DNA of 8,222 nt from Paracoccaceae bacterium. GTDB lineage: Bacteria; Pseudomonadota; Alphaproteobacteria; Rhodobacterales; Rhodobacteraceae. Shown piece by piece: positions 1 through 5,488 of the stretch; within the stretch, counting starts at the first letter, position 1, and every line of letters begins with the position of its first letter. A program made the translations under genes and the position numbers. Under the pieces are notes generated by a model. It was not told where the DNA came from, searched no databases, and was given only the letters and a program-made list of their open reading frames with translations. The stretch covers positions 1 through 8,222 of the forward strand of contig JALXER010000060.1 of NCBI GenBank assembly GCA_027069385.1, written 5' to 3'.

Positions 1-1
1 G

Positions 2-1327
2 GCCTATACCCTGTTCCTGCCCAGCTTTGAAGGGGCGTTCATTCTGTCGCAATCGCTGATCGACCATGGCCCCGCCGGGCTGGCATGGCTGCGCCCGCAC
101 GAATTGTTCGGCCTAAGCGGCTATGACCCGCTGGTGCATTCGGTATTCTGGTCGATGACCGTCAACATTGCCCTGTTTGTCAGCGTTTCCCTGTTCACCA
201 CGCCGCGCCCGCTGGAACGTATCCAGAGCACCCAGTTCGTCGATGTATTCCGGCTTGCCAAAGGCTCGGGCAGCTATCTGATTTCGCGCAGCGCCACCGC
301 CGAAGACCTGTATTCGCTGGCGCAGCGTATTCTGGGCACCGACCCCGCCCACCGCCTGTTCAGCCAGATGGCCCGCGCGCAGGGCAAGGAACGCGGCCTG
401 CCCGACCCGACCGACGACTTTATCCAGACGCTGGAACGCGAGTTGACCGGTTCAATCGGGGCGGCCTCGGCGCATGCCATGGTCAGCCAGATTGCCGGTG
501 GCGGCACGGTCTCGGTTGACGAACTGATGAAGATCGCCGACGAAACCGCGCAGGTGCTGGAATATTCGCAACAGCTTGAAAACCAGTCGCGAGAGTTGGA
601 AGAAACCGCCCGCAAGCTGCGTCAGGCCAATGTGCAACTGACCGAGCTAAGCGCCCAGAAAGACGCGTTTCTATCGCAGATCAGCCACGAATTGCGCACG
701 CCGATGACCTCTATCCGCTCGTTTTCCGAAATCCTGCGCGATACCGACAATGTCCAGAGCGACAAGGCGCAGCGGTTTTTGGGGATTATCCAGGAGGAAA
801 GCCAGCGCCTGACCCGGCTGCTCGACGAAATTCTGGATCTGAGCCACCTTGAATCCGGTCGCGGCAACTGGCAACTGGAACCGGTTGATCTGCGCAAGGT
901 GCTGGAAAAATCCCTAAGCAGTACCGGCTCGATCCATAGCGCGGCGGGCGTGGAAATAAAGCTGAACATGCCCGATGCGCCGATCCGGGTTCAGGCCAAT
1001 TTCGACCGGCTGTCGCAAGTGTTCATCAACCTGATTTCCAACGCGGTGAAATACGGGACCGCAGAACAGCCGATGGTCACCATTACCGCGCGCAAGGTCG
1101 GGCGCAAGGCCTTTATCGGGGTGGCCGATAACGGGCCGGGAATTGCGGCGCCGGACCGCGAAAAAGTGTTCGAGAAATTCACCCGCCTTTCCGAAGCCTC
1201 GCTGGCTGGCAGCGCCGGTCTGGGCCTGCCGATCAGTCGCGAAATCATGCGCAACCTGCATGGCGACCTGACGCTTGAACCCTCCAAAACCGGCGCGCTG
1301 TTCCGCGTCACGCTGCCCTTGGCCTAG
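2..1327 (+). CDS. SSS-STAC sensor histidine kinase, C-terminal part (5' end outside window)
   Basis: The frame is open from the left edge, so this is the last 441 residues of a longer protein. The TTG near position 104 is an internal leucine codon, not a start. Visible residues 1-80 resemble the end of a sodium:solute symporter domain as found in CbrA-type sensor kinases (LRPHELFGLSGYDPLVHSVF, then a membrane segment at about 45-67). A STAC-like linker follows (about 80-185), then a coiled coil (about 186-222). The HisKA H-box is SHELRTPM with the phospho-acceptor at His229. The HATPase shows the N-box NLISNAVKYG (about 343-352), G1 DNGPGI (from 376), F-box EKFTRL and G2 GSAGLGL (from 403). 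It is therefore a complete autokinase that would sense or couple to a transported solute at the inner membrane and phosphorylate a response regulator. No receiver domain follows the kinase and no regulator gene lies downstream. The gene converges on kpsE, and the G of its TAG stop comes from the inserted MITE. The kinase call is firm; the ligand is unknown. Confidence 0.93.
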   Translation, partial: AYTLFLPSFEGAFILSQSLIDHGPAGLAWLRPHELFGLSGYDPLVHSVFWSMTVNIALFVSVSLFTTPRPLERIQSTQFVDVFRLAKGSGSYLISRSATAEDLYSLAQRILGTDPAHRLFSQMARAQGKERGLPDPTDDFIQTLERELTGSIGAASAHAMVSQIAGGGTVSVDELMKIADETAQVLEYSQQLENQSRELEETARKLRQANVQLTELSAQKDAFLSQISHELRTPMTSIRSFSEILRDTDNVQSDKAQRFLGIIQEESQRLTRLLDEILDLSHLESGRGNWQLEPVDLRKVLEKSLSSTGSIHSAAGVEIKLNMPDAPIRVQANFDRLSQVFINLISNAVKYGTAEQPMVTITARKVGRKAFIGVADNGPGIAAPDREKVFEKFTRLSEASLAGSAGLGLPISREIMRNLHGDLTLEPSKTGALFRVTLPLA

Positions 1328-1357
1328 GGTCAGGACCCATTACTCCGACACCACCGG
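1327..1357 (+). repeat. Left terminal inverted repeat of the MITE
   Basis: This 31-bp end begins GGGTCAGGACCCATTACTCC. It matches the reverse complement of 1558-1588 except at its 24th base (A at 1350 here, G in the other copy). Its first base supplies the G of the histidine kinase TAG stop. Confidence 0.93.
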
Positions 1358-1557
1358 TTTGGCAAATTTTTCGCCTGACCATGAGCAAGCCCGCAGGAAT
1401 AGTGGGGCTATTTCAAGGGGTTGCGAAGCCGTCAGGCGGAAAATCTGCCAAATCCGAAGGACGCCAAATCCGCTTCATCTCAGCGGTTTGGGCCGCTTGG
1501 AAAGGGGGGTACCCTGTCCGGCGCAGCCCAAACCACCGAGCTTTTGCGGATTTGACG

Positions 1558-1588
1558 CCGGTGGCGTCGGAGTAATGGGTCCTGACCC
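1558..1588 (-). repeat. Right terminal inverted repeat of the MITE
   Basis: Read on the - strand it begins GGGTCAGGACCCATTACTCC and mirrors 1327-1357 with one mismatch. Its outermost base supplies the G of the kpsE TAG stop. With the flanking TA dinucleotides the two ends could form a stem of about 33 bp in RNA from either strand, so the element may influence 3' ends of both convergent transcripts. Confidence 0.93.
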
Positions 1589-2961
1589 TAATGGATTTTA
1601 GGCCGGAAAACCTTGACGGCGCTGAACAGACCAAAGAACACCAGAAAGGCCAGCAGGGTCGATTTGATCCGGTTGGGATAGGTGGCGATATCGGATGCGC
1701 TGGGCGGCACCACGATCTGAAAATGGCTGACCCCCAGCGCGGCGGCGCTTTGCGCATGTTCCAGACCGGTCAGCGCCGCGGCCCATGTCTGTTCGGCAAT
1801 CTGGATTTGCACCAGCAGGAATTCGTAATCGGCCAGCACCGCGTTCAGCGACGGCCCGTTCGATGTGTCGGTCAGCTTGTCCTTTTGTTGCTGGATGCGG
1901 CGTTCCAGCGCTGTCTTGGTATCCTGCAATTGCGCCATTTGCGGTGAATCCGCATAACCCGACAGTTCGGTTTCGTCGATCTTGGATTGCAGTTGCAGCA
2001 ACTCCCCCTCAAGCGCCGAAATCGCCGCGTAAATCGCCGTAACGCTTTCGCGCGGGTTGGTCAGGCCCGAGCTGATTTGCAACGCGGTCAGGTCGCGGCG
2101 CGCCTGTTCCATGGCGTCCCGCGCGCGCTCTACACTAACCTGCGCCTCGGCAATCTGTTCGTGAAACAACGCTTCGGACAGGGCGCGGATATGCGACTCG
2201 GCCCGGTTCAGGATGGCCAGCGAAAAGCGTTTGGCATCGTCGGGGGTACGCGCGGCAACGTAAAGGGTTAACAGCCCGGTCTGGATATTGATCGAGGTTT
2301 TGACATAGCGGCGATAAAAGCTCTCGGCACCGATTTGCAACGACACGATATCGCGCAACCGCTGCATCTGGTCCATCTTTTCCGACCCGTAATAGCTGAG
2401 CAGGCCGATATCATCCTCAAGCGCGGTCATCATTTCGTGCGAGCCAATGTATTCCTGCGCCATAAAGGCTTCGTTCATATTGGCCTGAGGCAGCACAGAG
2501 CCAAGCATCCCGGGCAGGCTTGCCTCGCTTTGGCCACCGGGTTTGGTGACGGTCACCACCGAACGCGCCTCGTATAGCGGCACTGCAATTTCGCTGTTGT
2601 AATAGCCGACCAGCGCGGTCGGGACCAAAACAAACACCAGAAATTGCATGAAATTCAACAGCTTGCGATTGCGCCGCTGACGCAATATCTGTTTGCGGAT
2701 CTTTTCAACCTGCGTGTCATCGGGGATCAACGCCTTGGCGGCGGCTTCGCGCTCGGCCTCGGCCCGCTGCGCCTCCGCCTCTTTTCGCTGTTCTTCCGCC
2801 TTTCTTTCGCGCTCGGCAATCGCGGCTGCCGAGTTCCGCTCGGCCTCGGCCAGCTTTTGCTTCTCGGCCTTCTCTGCCTCGATTGCCTTGGCCCGCTCGG
2901 CGCGGAACCTGGCAATGCGTTCGGCCTCCTGACGCTCGAACTCGGAAAACTTGTCAGACAT
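1588..2961 (-). CDS. kpsE: KpsE-like capsule export inner-membrane protein (polysaccharide co-polymerase/adaptor family)
   Basis: The 457-residue product has the two-membrane-helix layout of the KpsE/BexC/CtrB family. TM1 is at about 104-121, a large periplasmic part with long coiled-coil stretches lies between (including a region near 260-380), and TM2 is at about 435-450, followed by a short basic tail ending KVFRPKIH. A proline-rich run before TM2 (VVPPSASDIATYP) is typical of these proteins. Its expected role is to bridge the KpsMT exporter and an outer-membrane channel. Residues 5-78 form an unusual cytoplasmic extension rich in Ala, Glu, Lys and Arg, predicted as a long charged helix or coiled coil; E. 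coli KpsE is about 75 residues shorter. The start at 2961 is chosen because AAGGA lies 7 nt upstream. An in-frame start at 3036 would reach further into kpsT and add an unlikely tail. The gene overlaps kpsT by 8 nt. The G of its TAG stop belongs to the MITE. Confidence 0.92.
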   Translation of the reverse strand: MSDKFSEFERQEAERIARFRAERAKAIEAEKAEKQKLAEAERNSAAAIAERERKAEEQRKEAEAQRAEAEREAAAKALIPDDTQVEKIRKQILRQRRNRKLLNFMQFLVFVLVPTALVGYYNSEIAVPLYEARSVVTVTKPGGQSEASLPGMLGSVLPQANMNEAFMAQEYIGSHEMMTALEDDIGLLSYYGSEKMDQMQRLRDIVSLQIGAESFYRRYVKTSINIQTGLLTLYVAARTPDDAKRFSLAILNRAESHIRALSEALFHEQIAEAQVSVERARDAMEQARRDLTALQISSGLTNPRESVTAIYAAISALEGELLQLQSKIDETELSGYADSPQMAQLQDTKTALERRIQQQKDKLTDTSNGPSLNAVLADYEFLLVQIQIAEQTWAAALTGLEHAQSAAALGVSHFQIVVPPSASDIATYPNRIKSTLLAFLVFFGLFSAVKVFRPKIH

Positions 2962-3634
2962 GTGCGCGTCCTTTTTGTTTGGTAGCCAAAGCGGCCTTGA
3001 CCACCTCTTCGGCCTGCTTGCCCGAGTGGCATTCAACCAGTTGCCCGTCGGTCAGCGCCAGAAACTTGTTGCAAACCCGGTCCACATAGGTGGCGCTGCG
3101 CGACAAAAACACCAGACCGGCATTTTGCAACCGCTTGTCGAGCGCCTTGGTGCAGCGGTCGCGAAATTCGGCATCCCCGACCCCGAGGTTTTCATCCGAG
3201 ACATACATATCAAACGGAATCGCCATGGATAGGGCAAACCCGAGCTTGGCGCGCACCGCGGGCGGCAACACCATGCCGATACGGTCGATTTCATCATCCA
3301 GACCGGTAAAGTCCTTACAAAACGCGATCACCCGCGCCGGGCTTTGGCCCATCAGGCGCGCGGTGATGGCAATGTTGTCGGCCCCCGAAAGCGCCGCGTG
3401 AAAGCCCCCCGAAAACCCGATCGGCCACGATACACGGCCGAAATGCTGCACCACGCCACGGTCGGGGCGCTCTATCTTGGCCAGAATCCGTGCCAGCGTC
3501 GATTTTCCGCTGCTCGGGCCGGCAACGATGCCGACGCGGTCCGAACGGCTGAATTGCGCGGTGATTCCGCTTAGCAGCACATCCAGCCCCGTCGGGGTAT
3601 CGTGGTAACGCACCACATCGACCAGCCGGATCAT
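2954..3634 (-). CDS. kpsT: KpsT-like ATPase of the capsular polysaccharide ABC exporter, with divergent signature and H-switch
   Basis: The 226-residue ATPase has the usual KpsT length. Walker A is GPSSGKST (39-46). The Q-loop region carries the family's SWPIGFSGGF pattern (69-78), followed by LSGADNI. Walker B is FDMYVSDE (141-148, Asp147/Glu148) followed by GVGD. It would power export of the finished polysaccharide as a dimer on KpsM. Two positions are odd. Where KpsT proteins usually have an SSGM-type signature before the RARLAFALS-like helix, this protein has LPPAV (123-127). At the H-switch, where an SH pair is expected, it has Ser178-Arg179. The frame is intact, with no sign of decay. 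The start at 3632-3634 overlaps the kpsM stop as ATGA, with a GC-rich purine run upstream; a start at 3667 would intrude on kpsM. The family call is firm, full ATPase competence is not. Confidence 0.92.
   Translation of the reverse strand: MIRLVDVVRYHDTPTGLDVLLSGITAQFSRSDRVGIVAGPSSGKSTLARILAKIERPDRGVVQHFGRVSWPIGFSGGFHAALSGADNIAITARLMGQSPARVIAFCKDFTGLDDEIDRIGMVLPPAVRAKLGFALSMAIPFDMYVSDENLGVGDAEFRDRCTKALDKRLQNAGLVFLSRSATYVDRVCNKFLALTDGQLVECHSGKQAEEVVKAALATKQKGRAHV
2969..2973 (-). promoter_or_regulatory. Ribosome binding site of kpsE
   Basis: AAGGA on the - strand lies 7 nt before the ATG at 2961, inside the 3' end of kpsT. It decides the kpsE start in favour of the MSDKFSEF N-terminus. Confidence 0.75.
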
Positions 3635-4446
3635 AGCAACCCCCGCCTTTTGTCGCGCGCCTGCCAATAGGTTTCAAGCACGGTCGAGACCGCATAGAAA
3701 AACAACCCCGTGGCAAAGGGCACCACCGGATTTGAAAGCGGCGAGTGATAACCCAGAAAAAAGCCCTCGCGGACAATTTCGATGGCGTGGAACAGCGGGC
3801 TGTACCACAAGACATCAAGGGAACTGGCCGGAAGCTCGGTCGCGGTAAAAAACACGCCCGACAGCCAGAAAAGCGGCCTGAGAATAATCGGCACCGAGCG
3901 GGTATAGGTGTCGCTTAGCCGGCCCATAATCGCTGAAAACCGCCCGAACCCGACACCCAGCCACCAGGCCAGTATCAGCCCGAACAGCGCCTTAAGCGGA
4001 TCCGCAGGCATCGGTGCATCGAAAAACACCACAATCGTGCCAACCACCGCAACCGATACGATGGTCATGTTCAGCAGCTCCATCAGCGACGCAGCCAGCA
4101 GGATTTCGGCCACCGAAACCGGCCGGAAATAGACCATATAGCGGCTGGAAGGCAGCGCGCGCATGCTGGCTGATATGGTCTGGCGAAACAGGATATAGGG
4201 CAAAATGCCCGACGCGACAAAGATTTGCGGCGACATCAACAGCGGCGGCACCCGCCCCAGCACATAAAACGCCCCCACCACAAAGGCGATCCACGCCACC
4301 GGCGTCAGATAGGCCCACGCATAGCCGAGCGCGCCCCCGACAAAACGGGTGCGCATCTCGCGGTGCATCAGAATGGTAACCCTCTCGAAGAAACTGGAGG
4401 AGTTGTTCAATATCGGGTTTTGGTCCAGTGACCTATCCATCATCAT
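3631..4446 (-). CDS. kpsM: KpsM-like permease of the capsular polysaccharide ABC exporter
   Basis: The 271-residue protein belongs to the ABC-2 type membrane family. After a short cytoplasmic N-terminus it shows the conserved MRTRFVGGALGYAWAYLTP entry (31-49) and about six hydrophobic segments (roughly 42-63, 74-94, 113-141, 152-174, 186-204, 240-261). Near the end is the family pattern YSPLFHAIEIVREGFF (215-230). It forms the membrane channel for lipid-linked capsule polymer and pairs with KpsT, encoded by the next gene with a 4-nt ATGA overlap. Three ATG codons in a row (4446, 4443, 4440) are possible starts, and none has a strong ribosome site. The start at 4446 is taken, overlapping the epimerase gene by 14 nt. 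An upstream ATG at 4497 would overlap by 65 nt and seems less likely. Translation probably depends on coupling to the upstream gene. Confidence 0.92.
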   Translation of the reverse strand: MMMDRSLDQNPILNNSSSFFERVTILMHREMRTRFVGGALGYAWAYLTPVAWIAFVVGAFYVLGRVPPLLMSPQIFVASGILPYILFRQTISASMRALPSSRYMVYFRPVSVAEILLAASLMELLNMTIVSVAVVGTIVVFFDAPMPADPLKALFGLILAWWLGVGFGRFSAIMGRLSDTYTRSVPIILRPLFWLSGVFFTATELPASSLDVLWYSPLFHAIEIVREGFFLGYHSPLSNPVVPFATGLFFYAVSTVLETYWQARDKRRGLL

Positions 4447-5476
4447 TCCCGGTTCGGGTTGACGGGATATTATAGTAGTCGCGATACCAGTCGACAAATA
4501 TTTTTACGCCCTCGGCCACGCTGGTTTTGGGCACATAGCCGGTCAATTCGTGCAACAGGTCCGCATTGGCCCAGGTCGCGGGCACATCGCCCTTTTGCAT
4601 ACCCATATAGTTGCGTTTGGTTTTCACACCCAGCTGGTTTTCGATTTCATCAATGAAATCCAGCAGTTGCACCTTGGTTGAATTACCTACATTAACCACT
4701 CGATAGGGCGCGACGGGGCTTAGGCTGTCATAGTCGGGGATATCCGCGCGGGTGGCCGGCTCGACCGGGGGGGTGTCGATCAGCAGGCGAATGGCGTGCA
4801 CCAGATCGTCGATATAGGTGAAATCCCGCTCCATCTTGCCGTGGTTGTAAACGTCGATCTCCTCTCCTTCCAGCGTTGCCTTGACGAATTTGAACAGCGC
4901 CAGATCGGGGCGCCCCCACGGGCCGTAAACGGTAAAGAACCGGAACATGGTGGTGGGGATTTTCCACAGGTGGGCATAGGAATGGCCCATATGCTCGTTG
5001 GCTTTTTTGGTGGCGGCATAAAGGGTTAGCGGGTGGTCGGTGCGCTCGTTTTCGGTAAAGGGCATTACCTCGTTGGCCCCGTAAACCGAACTGGTAGAGG
5101 CCATCAGCAGGTGATCAACCCCGAATTCGCGCGCGCATTCCTGCACGTTGAAGGTGCCCACAATATTTGCCTGAATATAGGCGCGCGGGTTTTCAAGGCT
5201 GTAACGCACCCCCGCCTGAGCGGCCAGGTGCACGATCACATCGGGCTTTTCCGCCTCGACAAAACTGTGCAGGGTGTCGAAATCCTCCAACATGCCGACC
5301 TTGGCCTTGAAGTTGGGGTTCTGGTTCAGCATCTGGTGGCGGCGTTCCTTGATCCGGACGTCGTAATAATCGGTCATGCCGTCATAGCCCACCACGCGAA
5401 ACCCCTCGGCCAGCAGATGCTTGGCCAAGTGAAAACCGATAAATCCGGCGGTGCCGGTAACCATTACTGTGCGCAT
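4433..5476 (-). CDS. UDP-glucuronate 4-epimerase-like extended SDR
   Basis: The 347-residue protein is a full-length NAD-dependent nucleotide-sugar epimerase. The Rossmann motif TGTAGFIG (7-14) binds NAD. The catalytic set is STSSVYG (127-133) with Tyr153 and Lys157 in YAATK. RFFTVYGPWGRPD (179-191) and the DYYDVRIKERR region (36-46) are typical of UDP-glucuronate 4-epimerases (the CapI/LpsL group), which interconvert UDP-glucuronate and UDP-galacturonate in the cytosol. In this operon it would supply an acidic sugar for the exported polysaccharide. It starts 12 nt after the glycosyltransferase stop, with AGGA 6 nt before the ATG, and its 3' end overlaps kpsM. The epimerase class is firm. The substrate is inferred from family resemblance; a related UDP-sugar such as an N-acetylated form cannot be excluded. 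Confidence 0.9.
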   Translation of the reverse strand: MRTVMVTGTAGFIGFHLAKHLLAEGFRVVGYDGMTDYYDVRIKERRHQMLNQNPNFKAKVGMLEDFDTLHSFVEAEKPDVIVHLAAQAGVRYSLENPRAYIQANIVGTFNVQECAREFGVDHLLMASTSSVYGANEVMPFTENERTDHPLTLYAATKKANEHMGHSYAHLWKIPTTMFRFFTVYGPWGRPDLALFKFVKATLEGEEIDVYNHGKMERDFTYIDDLVHAIRLLIDTPPVEPATRADIPDYDSLSPVAPYRVVNVGNSTKVQLLDFIDEIENQLGVKTKRNYMGMQKGDVPATWANADLLHELTGYVPKTSVAEGVKIFVDWYRDYYNIPSTRTGNDDG

Positions 5477-5482
5477 ATTCTT

Positions 5483-5486
5483 TCCT
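5483..5486 (-). promoter_or_regulatory. Ribosome binding site of the epimerase gene
   Basis: AGGA (within AGGAAAG) on the - strand lies 6 nt before the ATG at 5476, in the 12-nt gap after the glycosyltransferase stop codon. Confidence 0.7.
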
Positions 5487-5488
5487 AT

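Larger units (their letters stand above)
1327..1588. mobile_element. 262-bp MITE-like element with 31-bp inverted ends and TA target duplication
   Basis: The ends are inverted copies matching at 30 of 31 bases. Each starts GGGTCAGGACCC, itself a small palindrome (GGGTC-AG-GACCC). The element is bounded by TA at 1325-1326 and TA at 1589-1590, the duplication expected of IS630/Tc1-mariner-type transposition. The interior holds no credible gene and no transposase, so any movement would depend on an enzyme supplied elsewhere. Its interior can fold: 1358-1379 pairs with 1431-1452 (20 of 22), 1465-1473 pairs with 1546-1554 (9 of 9), and 1485-1493 pairs with 1526-1534 (9 of 9). The overall form recalls the Correia elements of Neisseria, which also use TA targets, but no sequence relation is claimed. 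Alternatives are a remnant of a larger IS or another class of palindromic repeat. Repeat structure and flanks are seen directly; mobility is inferred. Confidence 0.85.

Noticed and set aside
104..106. TTG as the start of the histidine kinase.
   Set aside because: The frame is open back to position 2 and encodes symporter-like sequence continuous with the rest (for example FLPSFEGAFILSQ), so the gene starts upstream of the window.
1381..1575. A 64-codon open frame on the + strand inside the MITE, possibly a small protein.
   Set aside because: It runs into the terminal repeat, shows no recognisable motif and follows palindromic arms. Nothing resembles a transposase, and no convincing ribosome site was seen.
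1327..1588. The inverted repeats as simply a long native terminator or a CRISPR-like repeat pair.
   Set aside because: A native terminator would not have 31-bp arms separated by 200 bp with a TA duplication at the borders, and there is no repeat-spacer periodicity.
1413..1757. A - strand open frame crossing the MITE edge and the end of kpsE.
   Set aside because: It is out of frame with kpsE, mixes element and kpsE sequence and has no protein-like features.
2954..3634. kpsT as a pseudogene because of its altered signature and H-switch.
   Set aside because: The frame is full length, Walker A and B are intact, both ends are coupled to neighbours and codon use is unchanged, so a divergent working protein is more likely than decay.
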